In this document: positions 34,315 through 43,045 of the stretch, in pieces
Position numbering within the stretch: position 1 is the first letter of the stretch
Layout: each line of letters starts with the position of its first letter
Assembly (NCBI GenBank): GCA_027490925.1
Contig: JAIXXF010000023.1
Span: 1 to 64,000 of the forward strand
Direction of reading: 5' to 3'
Length of the DNA stretch: 64,000 nucleotides
Source of the DNA: Comamonadaceae bacterium
GTDB taxonomy: Bacteria > Pseudomonadota > Gammaproteobacteria > Burkholderiales > Burkholderiaceae_C
Notes under the pieces: model-generated
Seen by the model: the letters and a program-made list of their open reading frames with translations, nothing else
Databases searched by the model: none
What the model was told of the DNA's origin: nothing
Position numbers and translations under genes: made by a program

Positions 34315-35715
34315 ATGTTGCACACGCTTTTTGTCGATTTCAACTCGTTTTTCGCCTCGGTGGAGCAACAGCTCCAGCCGCATTTGCGCGGCCGGCCAGT
34401 GGGGGTGGTGCCGGTGGTGGCGGAGTCGACCTGCTGCATCGCCGCCAGCGTGGAGGCCAAGGCCTACGGGGTGACCACGGGCACACCGGTGTACGAGGCG
34501 CGGCGACGCTGCCCCGAGATCGTGTTCGTGTTGGCCGAACACGCCAAGTACGTGGAGGTGCACCAGCGCGCGATCGCGGTCATCGACCAGGTGGTGCCGG
34601 TGCAAGACGTGATGTCGATCGACGAGATGGCCTGCGGCCTGACCGGGCGCTGGCGCGAGCGGTCCCAGGCCGAACGCCTGGCCAGGCAGGTGAAGGCGGC
34701 GTTGCGGCAACAGTTGGGCGAATGCCTGACCTGCTCGATCGGTATTGCGCCCAACACGCTGCTGGCCAAGCTGGCGTCCAACATGCACAAGCCCGACGGG
34801 CTCACTGTTTTGGAGGCGGCCGACCTGCCGTCCAAGCTGCTGCACCTGCCCCCGGCGGCGCTCTACGGCGTCGGCCCGCGCATGGTGGAGCGGCTGGCGC
34901 GGGTGGGCATCACCACCATGGCCGAGCTCTACGCCGCGCCACGCGAGTTGTTGCGCACCGCCTGGGGCGGTGTGGCGGGCGACGAAATGCACGACAAGCT
35001 GCGCGGCCTGCCTTACGCGCCCCGCGCCCACGCCACCCGCTCGCTCGGGCATTCCCATGTGCTGCCCCCGGCGCTGCGGCACCCGGAGGGCGCGTTCAGC
35101 GTGCTGAACCGCCTGACCCACAAAGCGGCGATGCGCCTGCGCAAACAAGGCTTCTACGCCACGGGCATGTCGCTGAGCGTGCGTTGTGGCCCCCGTTCGG
35201 GCGAACGCGTCGGGGGCGGGTTGGACACCCGGTTTGGCGAGACACAAGACACCGCGTTCTTGCTCCAGACCCTGCACACGCTGTGGCACAGCGGCTTGCA
35301 CCGGCTGCAGCAGCCCAAGGCGGTGGGCATCACGCTGCAGGGCTTGGTGCCCGCCGACCGGCACACCCTGTCGCTGTTCGACGCCGCGCCGCTGGACACT
35401 GAACGCACCCCGCTCGGTCGCTGTGACGCGCAACGCCTGGCCTTGCCAAGTGACACGCGTTCCGACGCGTTGTCTGCCGAGTGGTTAGATTCGCCGTCCG
35501 ATGCGCCTTCCGATGCGCACCCTGAGACGCGTGCCGTTGCCCGCGCAGCGCCACGCCCCGCCCGCGACCGAAGCCGCTTGGACGCCGCCATGGACCGCAT
35601 CAACCAGACCTACGGCAAAAACGCGCTGTACTACGCGAGCGCTCACGCGGCCCGGAACGAAGCCCCCATGCGGATCGCCTTCCACCGCATTCCCGACCTG
35701 GACACCGAACGCTGA
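34315..35715 (+). CDS. Y-family DNA polymerase (DinB/UmuC-like)
   Basis: Translesion DNA polymerase of 466 residues. Catalytic features are visible: the first metal Asp in LFVDFNSFFASVEQ (residues 5-18) and SIDEM near residue 102-106; then the helix-hairpin-helix region (YGVGPRMVERLARVGI) and a little-finger domain to about 380. The tail after 380 is Asp/Ser/Arg-rich and ends with a DRINQTYGKNALYYAS block seen in a subgroup of DinB-like enzymes. No canonical C-terminal beta-clamp motif was clear. A LexA box precedes it. dinB is the nearest name, but orthology to E. coli dinB is uncertain. Confidence 0.88.
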   Translation: MLHTLFVDFNSFFASVEQQLQPHLRGRPVGVVPVVAESTCCIAASVEAKAYGVTTGTPVYEARRRCPEIVFVLAEHAKYVEVHQRAIAVIDQVVPVQDVMSIDEMACGLTGRWRERSQAERLARQVKAALRQQLGECLTCSIGIAPNTLLAKLASNMHKPDGLTVLEAADLPSKLLHLPPAALYGVGPRMVERLARVGITTMAELYAAPRELLRTAWGGVAGDEMHDKLRGLPYAPRAHATRSLGHSHVLPPALRHPEGAFSVLNRLTHKAAMRLRKQGFYATGMSLSVRCGPRSGERVGGGLDTRFGETQDTAFLLQTLHTLWHSGLHRLQQPKAVGITLQGLVPADRHTLSLFDAAPLDTERTPLGRCDAQRLALPSDTRSDALSAEWLDSPSDAPSDAHPETRAVARAAPRPARDRSRLDAAMDRINQTYGKNALYYASAHAARNEAPMRIAFHRIPDLDTER

Positions 35716-35800
35716 CCCCGCACGGGTTGGCAGGCGGCCCCGGCCCGAAAACGCGCCACCGTGCCACGCAGCACCGCGCGCAGTGGAACCTGTGGGCCGC

Positions 35801-36625
35801 TCACACGGCGGTGACGATCCAGCCTTCCAACGGGTCCATCTGCGCGGGCAGACCGTAGCGCGGTGCGCCCTGCCCTTGGGCCCACGCGGCCTGGATCAGG
35901 CACAGCACCGCGTCCAGGCTGTCACCGCTGGCATCGTCGACCAGCGCGTCGCGTTGGGCATGGCTCAGTTTGAGGCGCAGCCCCAAACGGGTCTGGCCGT
36001 TCTCCAGCGCGGTGATCAGGTCTTTGCGGGCGATCAGCCGTTCGGGCGTCTGTTTGGCCTTGTTGTCGCTTTTGTAGCTGCGGTTGGCCAACACCTCCCG
36101 GGCCAACAAGCCGGGGTAGGCTTCCAGCGCCACACGCTTGGTGTCGCCCGTGTGCAGACCGGGCAAGTGCACGCCCGCGCCCAGCAGCGCGGGCACACCG
36201 GCGTGCATCATGTATGCCACCGGCGGGTTGACCCACTTCATGCTGGGGCTGGACCCGGCGGGGCCATCGGCCGCACGGTGCGCGAACTTGCCACCCACGG
36301 GCCGGGCGTTGCAGAACGCGGCGAACGTGGTGCGGATCGCCTCGCGGCTGAGGCCGGTGTAGTGCGTCACGCAGGCCAACCAGTCGGTCGGCCAACCCAG
36401 GGTGGTGACCAGCTCGCGCGGCAGACCAAAGGGGAAGTCGAATGCGCCCACCCAGGGCTGGGGCTCGGCCAAATGCGCGGCAAACTCGGGCAGCGACGCC
36501 AGCCGGTCCAGGTGGGACAACACCACCCGGCCACTGCGTTGGTGGCCCCACGCGAGCACGATGGGCTTGCGGCGTGTGGGTGCGCTGGAGAAGTCGCACC
36601 CGAGAAGTGGGGCGTCTGGGGCCAC
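35801..36625 (-). CDS. DUF429 family protein, predicted nuclease-like
   Basis: A 274-residue protein of the DUF429 family, predicted to have an RNase H-like fold with conserved acidic residues but no proven activity. Conserved segments are GCDFSSAPTRRKPI at the N terminus, GAFDFPFGLPRELV, and EAYPGLLAREVL, DSLDAVLC near the C terminus. A GTG at 36625, with GAGAAGG about ten bases upstream, is the best start; open frame further upstream belongs to the next gene read in another frame. It follows the thioesterase gene by 16 bases, suggesting co-transcription. Confidence 0.8.
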   Translation of the reverse strand: MAPDAPLLGCDFSSAPTRRKPIVLAWGHQRSGRVVLSHLDRLASLPEFAAHLAEPQPWVGAFDFPFGLPRELVTTLGWPTDWLACVTHYTGLSREAIRTTFAAFCNARPVGGKFAHRAADGPAGSSPSMKWVNPPVAYMMHAGVPALLGAGVHLPGLHTGDTKRVALEAYPGLLAREVLANRSYKSDNKAKQTPERLIARKDLITALENGQTRLGLRLKLSHAQRDALVDDASGDSLDAVLCLIQAAWAQGQGAPRYGLPAQMDPLEGWIVTAV

Positions 36626-36641
36626 AGCGGTCAGGCCCTTC

Positions 36642-37061
36642 TCAACTGCCAAGCGCGGTTTTGAGCGCCACCGGCACCGGGCCGCTGCGCAAGGGGGTGC
36701 CTGGCCCCGCCTCGTACCGGCACCACACGCGGGTTTCGCTGCCTTCTGCAAGCAGGCGGCCATCGGCATGCACGATGCGGTGGCCCACCACGAACGACGA
36801 GCGGCCCCAGCGGGTGACCTGGGCTTCCACCGTGCAGCGGTCGCCATGGGTGGGCGACGCGACAAAGCGGCATTGGGTGTCGACCGTAGGCATGGTCCAG
36901 CCCTCGGCCCGGATGCGCGCGGCAGGGTAGCCGACTTGCTCCAGCAGCGCCCAAGTGGCCGTGTCCATCCAGTGGTAGTAGGTGGGGTAGTAGATGATCC
37001 CCGCCGGGTCGCACTCACCCCAGGCGACCTGCCGCGGCAGGCGGCACACCACCGAGGCCAA
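36642..37061 (-). CDS. Acyl-CoA thioesterase, 4-hydroxybenzoyl-CoA thioesterase (hotdog) family
   Basis: A hotdog-fold thioesterase of 139 residues. The family active-site pattern WGECDPAGIIYYPTYYHWMD, with the catalytic Asp in ECDPAGI, is at residues 13-32. The substrate CoA ester cannot be told. The start is uncertain: the frame opens with TTG at 37061, GTG codons follow at 37052 and 37049, and none has a strong ribosome site. It lies four bases after the BLUF stop, so coupling with the BLUF gene is likely. Confidence 0.85.
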   Translation of the reverse strand: MASVVCRLPRQVAWGECDPAGIIYYPTYYHWMDTATWALLEQVGYPAARIRAEGWTMPTVDTQCRFVASPTHGDRCTVEAQVTRWGRSSFVVGHRIVHADGRLLAEGSETRVWCRYEAGPGTPLRSGPVPVALKTALGS

Positions 37062-37065
37062 GGCG

Positions 37066-37488
37066 TCAGGCTCGCCCGATGATGGACGCGGTGGCCATCA
37101 GCTCTTCGAGCAGCGCCAGCGACACCTTGCCCGACACCGAGTACGGGTCCAGCTCTGGCTTTTCCGCATACTTCAGCAAAATGCTGGTGTTGATCTTGGA
37201 CATGTTGACCTGCCCCATGGTCCAGCCACCGAAACGGCGTTCGCTGATTTCTTCGTAGTGCAGCAGAACCACGTCTTTGTGTCGCGGGTCGCGCTGGATG
37301 TGGCCATACAGGTCACTCACGGGCATGCGGCCGCCCTCGATGGCTTGCAAAAAAATGCCGCCGCCGTAGCACAAGATGCCGGTGATGCCGGTCAATGGGT
37401 TGAACTGGCGCGACTGCGCGAGGATGGCGTCGATGGCACCCGCACTCGGATCCACGGCGCGGCTGGCGTAAAGAAGGCGTACCAACAT
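37066..37488 (-). CDS. BLUF-domain blue-light photoreceptor
   Basis: Flavin-based blue-light sensor of 140 residues with no attached output domain. The residues of the BLUF photocycle are all present: Y7 in LLYAS, N30 in NPLTGITG, Q48 in IFLQAIEG, and W89-x-M91 in FGGWTMG. Short BLUF proteins signal by protein contact rather than a fused enzyme. It sits between folE and the thioesterase gene, with stop-to-start distances of 4 and 13 bases on either side, so it looks like part of that transcript. Its partner is unknown. Confidence 0.94.
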   Translation of the reverse strand: MLVRLLYASRAVDPSAGAIDAILAQSRQFNPLTGITGILCYGGGIFLQAIEGGRMPVSDLYGHIQRDPRHKDVVLLHYEEISERRFGGWTMGQVNMSKINTSILLKYAEKPELDPYSVSGKVSLALLEELMATASIIGRA

Positions 37489-37501
37489 GGTGGGTCTCGA
37501 T

Positions 37502-38221
37502 TCAGGCTTTGTTGGGGATCAGCGACAAGAACTCGCGCCGCAGGTTGGGGTCTTTCAAGAACACGCCGCGCATGACGGAATTGATCATGCGGCTGTCCAT
37601 GTCTTTCACACCGCGCCAGGCCATGCAGTAATGGCTGGCTTCCATCACGATGGCCAAGCCGTCGGGCTGGGTTTTCTCCTGGATCAGGTCGGCCAGTTGC
37701 ACCACCGCCTCTTCCTGGATTTGCGGCCGGCCCATGACCCATTCGGCCAGGCGGGCGTACTTGGACAGGCCGATCACGTTGGTGTGCTCGTTGGGCATCA
37801 CGCCGATCCAGATCTTGCCGATGACCGGGCAGAAGTGGTGGCTGCAGGCGCTGCGCACCGTGATCGGGCCCACGATCATCAGCTCATTGAGGTGACCCAC
37901 ATTGGGGAACTCGGTGATGGTGGGGGCCTGCACGTAGCGGCCACGAAACACCTCGTTCAGGTACATCTTGGCCACGCGGCGGGCGGTGTCGCCCGTGTTG
38001 TGGTCGTTCTCGGTGTCGATCACCAGGCTGTCGAGCACACCTGACATCTTGCTGGAGACCTCGTCCAGCAGCTTCTCCAGCTCGCCCGGCTCAATGAAAC
38101 CCGCGATGTTGTCGTTGGCGTGGAAGCGTTTGCGGGCCGCGGCCAGGCGCTCGCGGATCTTGACGGAAACGGGTACGCCGTCGTCGGTGTCGGCTGGGGT
38201 CATGGGGGATTTCTTGGTCAT
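37502..38221 (-). CDS. folE: GTP cyclohydrolase I
   Basis: Converts GTP to 7,8-dihydroneopterin triphosphate, the entry step to folate, queuosine and other pterins. The 239-residue protein has the zinc ligands in SACSHHFCPVIGK and VMEASHYCM(A)WRG, and the catalytic region (R)VAKMYLNEVF and SKYARL. Start ATG 38221 removes an implausible leader. An N-terminal extension of about 45 residues precedes the core. It heads the folE-BLUF-thioesterase-DUF429 run. The ligase gene lies upstream across a short palindrome. Confidence 0.97.
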   Translation of the reverse strand: MTKKSPMTPADTDDGVPVSVKIRERLAAARKRFHANDNIAGFIEPGELEKLLDEVSSKMSGVLDSLVIDTENDHNTGDTARRVAKMYLNEVFRGRYVQAPTITEFPNVGHLNELMIVGPITVRSACSHHFCPVIGKIWIGVMPNEHTNVIGLSKYARLAEWVMGRPQIQEEAVVQLADLIQEKTQPDGLAIVMEASHYCMAWRGVKDMDSRMINSVMRGVFLKDPNLRREFLSLIPNKA

Positions 38222-38296
38222 TTGCAGTCCGCATCCTACCAGTGAATACTTCTTAGAGAATTTTGGCACTCAGCCCACAAGAAATCAGGCTTTTTA

Positions 38297-38313
38297 GCTA
38301 CTGATTTAATAGC
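38297..38313. repeat. 17-nt palindrome copy 4, overlapping the ligase stop codon
   Basis: GCTACTGATTTAATAGC; its minus strand supplies the last codons and the TAG stop of the ligase gene. Confidence 0.75.
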
Positions 38314-39989
38314 AATTCAAGGTCGCAAAGGGCGTTGGCTTCGTGCAGCGGTTTGTCCCAGCGAATGCGCAACATCCGCGGAAAGCGCACCGCGACACCG
38401 CTCTTGTGTCGCGCGCTGCGCTGTATGCCCTCAAAGCCCAGTTCAAACACCAGCGACGGGCGCACCGAACGCACCGGGCCAAATTTTTCCAGGGTGCTTT
38501 TGCGCACCACCGCGTCGACCCGCTTGAACTCCTCGTCGGTCAGGCCAGAGTAGGCCTTGGTGAACGCCACCAACTGCAGCTCACCCGGCTGGGCAGGGCG
38601 CTTGGCGGCGATGGCGTCCAGCACCGCCTGCGCCTCTGCCGCGTCCACGGGCGGTCGGCTCCACACCGCGAAGGTGTAGTCGGTGTAGACCGAGGCGCGG
38701 CGGCCATGACCGGCTTGCGCGTAAATCAACACGCCATCGATGGTCATCGGATCGACCTTCCATTTCCACCACAGGCCGTCGGCCTTGCTGCGGCCCACGC
38801 CGTAGGCAGCGTCGCGCCGCTTGAGCATGAAGCCCTCCACGCCGCGGGCTCGGGACTCTGCGCGCAAGGCGGCGCACTCGGCCCAGGTGGCACAGCCCAC
38901 TGTCGGGGAGATGGGGATGGCGGTGGCCGACAACGCGTCCACCAGACGCTGCCGCCGCTCGCCCTGAGGCAGGCCGCGCTGGTCAACCCCGCCCTGCTCC
39001 AGCAGGTCGTAGGCCATGAAGGTCACCGGCGCGCTGGCCAGCAGCGCTTTGCCCAGCGTTTTGCGGCCGATGCGTTGCTGCAGCAGCGCGAACGGGGCCG
39101 GTCGGTGGTCTTTCCACACCAGCAGCTCGCCGTCGAGCACGGTGCCATCGGGCAGGGTCTGGGCCAGCGCCGCAACTTCCGGGAACCGGTCGGTGACCAG
39201 TTCCTCGCCACGCGACCAGATCCACACCTGACCGGCGCGCTTGACCACCTGTCCGCGAATGCCGTCGTACTTCCATTCCACTTGCCAGTGGGCCAACTCG
39301 CCCAGGGCGTGCGGCAAGTCCTGGGTGGTGTCCAGCGGGTGGGCCAGGAAAAAAGGGTAAGGCTGGCCCGGGTCTTGGCTGGGCCCGCCGGTGTCGGACG
39401 CGGGCGCCACCAGCGCGGCAAAGTCTTGGGCCGTGGGGCGGCGCTGGCCGTCGGTGTAACCCATCATGCGCTGCGCGATGCGTTTGGCATCGACCCCGCT
39501 GTGGGTGGCCAAAGCGCGTTGCACCAGCAGTTTGCTCACCCCGACCCGGAATCCCCCGCCCACCAACTTGACCAGCAGGAAACGCCCCTGCGGGTCCAAT
39601 TCGCGCCAGTAGGCGGTGATGCGTTCGGCCACCTCTGGCTCCGGTAACCCGCGCAGGGGCAGCAGGCGCTCGGTCACCCACTGGGACAGGCGCAGGTCGC
39701 TGGGCTGGCTGGCCAGCGGCAAGATGTGGGCGATGGTCTCGGCCAGGTCGCCGACGGCCTGGTAGGCGGCTTCGAACAGCCAGTCGTCCAGGCCCGCCAC
39801 CTCACAGGCCAGCGCCCGGAGCTGGGCGGTCTTGACCACCTGCCGCGGTTTACCGCCCGACAAAAAGTACACCGCCCAGGCGGCGTCCGACGGCTCGGCA
39901 TTGGCGAAGTAACGCACCAGCGCTTCCACCTTGGCCGACGTCGCGGTGGTGCTGTCCAGCTCGGTGAACAAACGGGCAAAGGCCTTCAT
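38298..39989 (-). CDS. ATP-dependent DNA ligase (LigB-type, Lhr-cluster associated)
   Basis: ATP-dependent ligase of 563 residues, distinct from the NAD-dependent LigA. Order: an N-terminal DNA-binding domain (1-200), the adenylation domain with nucleophile K240 in EWKYDGIRGQ, motif III VLDGELLVW, motif IV EGFMLKRRDAAY, motif V WWKWKVD, and an OB-fold domain. The start overlaps the MBL exonuclease stop (ATGA). In many bacteria this pair travels with an Lhr helicase and a phosphoesterase; neither is here. The C terminus LLLNQ is encoded by an intergenic-type repeat. Confidence 0.93.
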   Translation of the reverse strand: MKAFARLFTELDSTTATSAKVEALVRYFANAEPSDAAWAVYFLSGGKPRQVVKTAQLRALACEVAGLDDWLFEAAYQAVGDLAETIAHILPLASQPSDLRLSQWVTERLLPLRGLPEPEVAERITAYWRELDPQGRFLLVKLVGGGFRVGVSKLLVQRALATHSGVDAKRIAQRMMGYTDGQRRPTAQDFAALVAPASDTGGPSQDPGQPYPFFLAHPLDTTQDLPHALGELAHWQVEWKYDGIRGQVVKRAGQVWIWSRGEELVTDRFPEVAALAQTLPDGTVLDGELLVWKDHRPAPFALLQQRIGRKTLGKALLASAPVTFMAYDLLEQGGVDQRGLPQGERRQRLVDALSATAIPISPTVGCATWAECAALRAESRARGVEGFMLKRRDAAYGVGRSKADGLWWKWKVDPMTIDGVLIYAQAGHGRRASVYTDYTFAVWSRPPVDAAEAQAVLDAIAAKRPAQPGELQLVAFTKAYSGLTDEEFKRVDAVVRKSTLEKFGPVRSVRPSLVFELGFEGIQRSARHKSGVAVRFPRMLRIRWDKPLHEANALCDLELLLNQ

Positions 39990-41071
39990 ATCGCAGCGGT
40001 CGCGGGCTCGGCCACCCCGTCTTCGGCCGCGTCGTCCCCGTACTCGGTCTCAAAGGCTTCGGCCTGCAGGCCCTGGTCAGTCAGGTAGCGCACCATCACT
40101 GGCACGCTGCCATGGGTGACGATGACCCGCTGCGCGCCGGTCGCACCGATGGCGCCCAGCAAGCCCGGCCAGTCGGCGTGATCGCTCAGCACAAACCCCC
40201 TGTCGTGCCCCCCCCGCCGCCTGGCCCCGCGCAGCTGCATCCAGCCGCTGGCAAACGCGTCGCTGAAGTCGCCAAACCGTTTGGCCCATGGCCCTGCCGC
40301 CGCGCTGGGCGGGCACAACACCAACGCGCGGTGGAAGTCAGAGGGGTCGCTGACCTCACTCACCGTGCGGGTGTCGGGCAGGGCCACGCCCGCCGCGCGG
40401 TAGGCGCGGTTCAGCGGTTCGACCGCGCTGTGCACGACGATGGGACCAATCGACGGATCGACCCCGCTCAAGAGGCGCTGCGCCTTGCCAAAGCTGTAGC
40501 ACATCAGCAGGCTGGCCCGGCCCACGGCCGCGTTGGCCTGCCACCAGGCGTTGATGTCGGCGAACACCTCGGCGTCGGGCCGCCAGCGGTAGATCGGCAG
40601 ACCAAAGGTGGACTCGGTGATGAACACGTCGCAGCGCACCGGCTCGAACGGCGTGCATGTGGCATCGGGCGCGACCTTGTAGTCGCCGCTGGCCACCCAC
40701 ACCTGCCCGCCGTGCTGGAGCCGCACCTGCGCCGAGCCGAGCACATGGCCCGCCGGGTGCAAAGACACCGCCACACCGTGATGCACCACGGTGTCGCCAT
40801 AGGCCAGCGTTTGCAGGGCGATGTCGCCCAGCCGCGCGCGCAGCACACCTTCGGCCGGAGCGGCGGCCAGGTAGTGTCGGTGGCCCGTGCGCGCGTGGTC
40901 GGCGTGGGCGTGGGTGATCACCGCGCGGTCCACCGGACGCCAAGGGTCGATGTAGAAGTCGCCCGCCGGGCAGTACAGGCCTTCGGGCCGCTGCACCACC
41001 AGGTCTTTTGCGGTTCGCAGCCCACCGGTGGCCTGCGAACCCGGCGCTGTGGGGTCTGTCGCGTCGGTCAT
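39986..41071 (-). CDS. Ligase-associated metallo-beta-lactamase-fold DNA exonuclease
   Basis: A 361-residue MBL-fold protein of the class annotated as ligase-associated DNA exonuclease, related to SNM1/CPSF nucleases. The zinc motif HAHADH is in VITHAHADHARTGH, and later motifs include HPAGHVLGSAQV, ASGDYK, TESTFG, and a C-terminal LSDHADW. It overlaps the ligase start by four bases, so the two are co-translated, which argues for a shared repair function such as end cleaning before ligation. The biochemical activity is inferred from family. Confidence 0.9.
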   Translation of the reverse strand: MTDATDPTAPGSQATGGLRTAKDLVVQRPEGLYCPAGDFYIDPWRPVDRAVITHAHADHARTGHRHYLAAAPAEGVLRARLGDIALQTLAYGDTVVHHGVAVSLHPAGHVLGSAQVRLQHGGQVWVASGDYKVAPDATCTPFEPVRCDVFITESTFGLPIYRWRPDAEVFADINAWWQANAAVGRASLLMCYSFGKAQRLLSGVDPSIGPIVVHSAVEPLNRAYRAAGVALPDTRTVSEVSDPSDFHRALVLCPPSAAAGPWAKRFGDFSDAFASGWMQLRGARRRGGHDRGFVLSDHADWPGLLGAIGATGAQRVIVTHGSVPVMVRYLTDQGLQAEAFETEYGDDAAEDGVAEPATAAI

Positions 41072-41073
41072 GC

Positions 41074-42306
41074 TCAGTACCGCTTGCCTTGCACGAACAG
41101 CGCCACACTCATCACCATCAAGGCCAAACGCTCCTTGAAGCGCTGCGTCCAGGGGCGGTTGGCGTAGTCCGCCACATCCACCGGCTGCCCATCGTTCGCC
41201 ATGGCTTGCAGCAGGCGGTGGCGCAGTTGCTGGGCGAACGCGCGGTCTTCGATCAGCAGGTTGGCCTCACGGGCCAGCAGCAAGCTCAACGGGTCAAGGT
41301 TGGACGAGCCCACCGTGGCCCAGGCGCGGTCGCTGTCGCCGTCCACCACCGCCACCTTGGCGTGCAAAAAGCTCGCCGCGTATTCATGGATCTCCACCCC
41401 GGCTTTGAGCAATGCGCCGTACACCGGGCGCGCTGCGTGGTACTGCATGAAGTACTCGTATTTGCCTTGCAACAACAGCCGCACCTTCACACCACGCCGC
41501 GCGGCCAGCTCCAGCGCCCGCCGCAGTTTGCGGCCCGGCAGAAAGTAGGCGTTGGCGATCACGACCTCGCTGTGAGCGCTGGCGATCGCCTTGCGGTACG
41601 CGCGTTCGATGCGGGTGCGATGGCGAAAGTTGTCGCGCAGCACCAGCCCGGCCCGCGCGGTCCCCGGCGCCGACCCGCACACGCGATCGGCAGCGGACAC
41701 AGGCGCTGCGGCGGTGGCCGCGCGGAAGCTGCGCACCGCCCCCTTGAAGTCGCGCTGCCGAATGTCGCGCAGGCCCTGAAGTTGCAGCCAGAGTTGCCGC
41801 ATGGTGGTCTGGATGTCGGCCACCAACGGCCCGCTCACCCGCACCGCGAAGTCGAACCGGGGGGCTGCGAGCGCGCCGTGGTTGGGGTCGTGAAAATCAT
41901 CGAGCAGGTTGATGCCACCGCAAAACGCGACCGCGCCGTCCACCACACACAGCTTGCGGTGCAAGCGGCGCCACTGGCGTGGCCACAACAGACCGAAGCG
42001 GCCCAGCGGCGAGTACACCCGCCAAGCCACGCCCGCAGCGTCGAACAGCAGTCGCCAGGTGTCGGGCAACGCACCGGTGCCCACGCCATCCACCACCAGC
42101 CGCACGGCCACGCCACGGCGCGCGGTGCGAACCAGTGCGTCGGCGATGCGGGCACCGTCGCCGGTGAAATCGAAGATGTAGGTTTCCAGCCACACCTCGC
42201 GCTCGGCCTGGTCCATCGCCTCGGTCAGCGCGGTGAAATATCGGGCGCTGCCTTCCAGCAGCGACAGGCGGTGGCCGCCTTGAAGTGGCGGGTCAGGCTG
42301 TGCCAT
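41074..42306 (-). CDS. clsB: Cardiolipin synthase B-like phospholipase D protein
   Basis: Cardiolipin synthase of the ClsB type, 410 residues, inner-membrane associated. Two HKD motifs are intact: H-R-K in RLHRKLCVVDG-A near residue 113-121, and H-A-K in SFLHAKVAVVDGDSD, followed by GSSNLDPLS. No N-terminal membrane helices are visible, unlike ClsA. Its start overlaps the end of the EEP gene by 14 bases; the order EEP-clsB matches the ymdB/ybhP-clsB pairing known in enterobacteria, which supports the name. The C-terminal segment RFKERLALMVMSVALFV is hydrophobic. Confidence 0.92.
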   Translation of the reverse strand: MAQPDPPLQGGHRLSLLEGSARYFTALTEAMDQAEREVWLETYIFDFTGDGARIADALVRTARRGVAVRLVVDGVGTGALPDTWRLLFDAAGVAWRVYSPLGRFGLLWPRQWRRLHRKLCVVDGAVAFCGGINLLDDFHDPNHGALAAPRFDFAVRVSGPLVADIQTTMRQLWLQLQGLRDIRQRDFKGAVRSFRAATAAAPVSAADRVCGSAPGTARAGLVLRDNFRHRTRIERAYRKAIASAHSEVVIANAYFLPGRKLRRALELAARRGVKVRLLLQGKYEYFMQYHAARPVYGALLKAGVEIHEYAASFLHAKVAVVDGDSDRAWATVGSSNLDPLSLLLAREANLLIEDRAFAQQLRHRLLQAMANDGQPVDVADYANRPWTQRFKERLALMVMSVALFVQGKRY

Positions 42307-43036
42307 CGGGCAACTCGAACTCGGCGATCAGCGGCAGGTGGTCGGACATGCGGCCCCAGATCGGACCGCGCGGCACCTCGGCGCGCAGCGGCATGAGGCC
42401 GCGGACGTACACGTAGTCCAGTTGGGCCAGCGGCAACCGCGCCGGGTAGGTGGCCAGGCGCTCACTGACGAGGTCCATCAGGCCCATCTCCCGCATGGCG
42501 GGGCGCAGGCGCGCGTTCCAGTCGTTGAAATCGCCAGCCACCAGCAGCGGGGCGGCCGGGGGCACCTCGCGGTCGATGAACTGCGCCAGCTGGGCGACCT
42601 GCCGACTGCGGCTTGCCGGGATCAGCCCCAGGTGCAGCACCACGGCGTGCACCACCTGCGACCCCACCGCCACCTGCACATGCAGCAGGCCGCGCTGCTC
42701 AAACCGGTGGTCCGACATGTCTTCGTGGGCGTGGGACTGGACCGGCCAGCGCGACAGCAGCGCATTGCCATGCTCGCCATGGCGGGTCACAGCGTTGGTC
42801 TGGTAGACCGCCTCGTAGCCCTCTGGCGCCAAAAAGTCGGCCTGCGGCAAATCGGGCCAGCGCGAAAAATGGCCCTGCTCCCGGCGGTGCATCTTGCGCA
42901 CTTCTTGCAGGCACACGATGTCGGCGTCGAGTTGCTCCACCGCGTGTCCAATGTTGTGGATCTCCAGCCGCCGCCGCGGCCCGAGGCCCTGTACGCCCTT
43001 GTGGATGTTGTAGGTGGCCACTCGCAAAACGCCCAT
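42293..43036 (-). CDS. Endonuclease/exonuclease/phosphatase family protein (YbhP-like)
   Basis: A 247-residue member of the EEP superfamily. Metal and catalytic residues are visible: N and H in ATYNIHKGV, E in CLQEVR, H in VVLHLGLI, D/N in GDFNDWN and H in SDHLPLIAE. Substrates in this superfamily range from DNA to phospholipids; overlap of 14 bases with clsB, as in E. coli ybhP-ybhO, suggests a lipid-related role, which is inference. No signal peptide is visible. nudB lies nine bases upstream in the same direction. Confidence 0.9.
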   Translation of the reverse strand: MGVLRVATYNIHKGVQGLGPRRRLEIHNIGHAVEQLDADIVCLQEVRKMHRREQGHFSRWPDLPQADFLAPEGYEAVYQTNAVTRHGEHGNALLSRWPVQSHAHEDMSDHRFEQRGLLHVQVAVGSQVVHAVVLHLGLIPASRSRQVAQLAQFIDREVPPAAPLLVAGDFNDWNARLRPAMREMGLMDLVSERLATYPARLPLAQLDYVYVRGLMPLRAEVPRGPIWGRMSDHLPLIAEFELPDGTA

Positions 43037-43045
43037 GGCACGACC

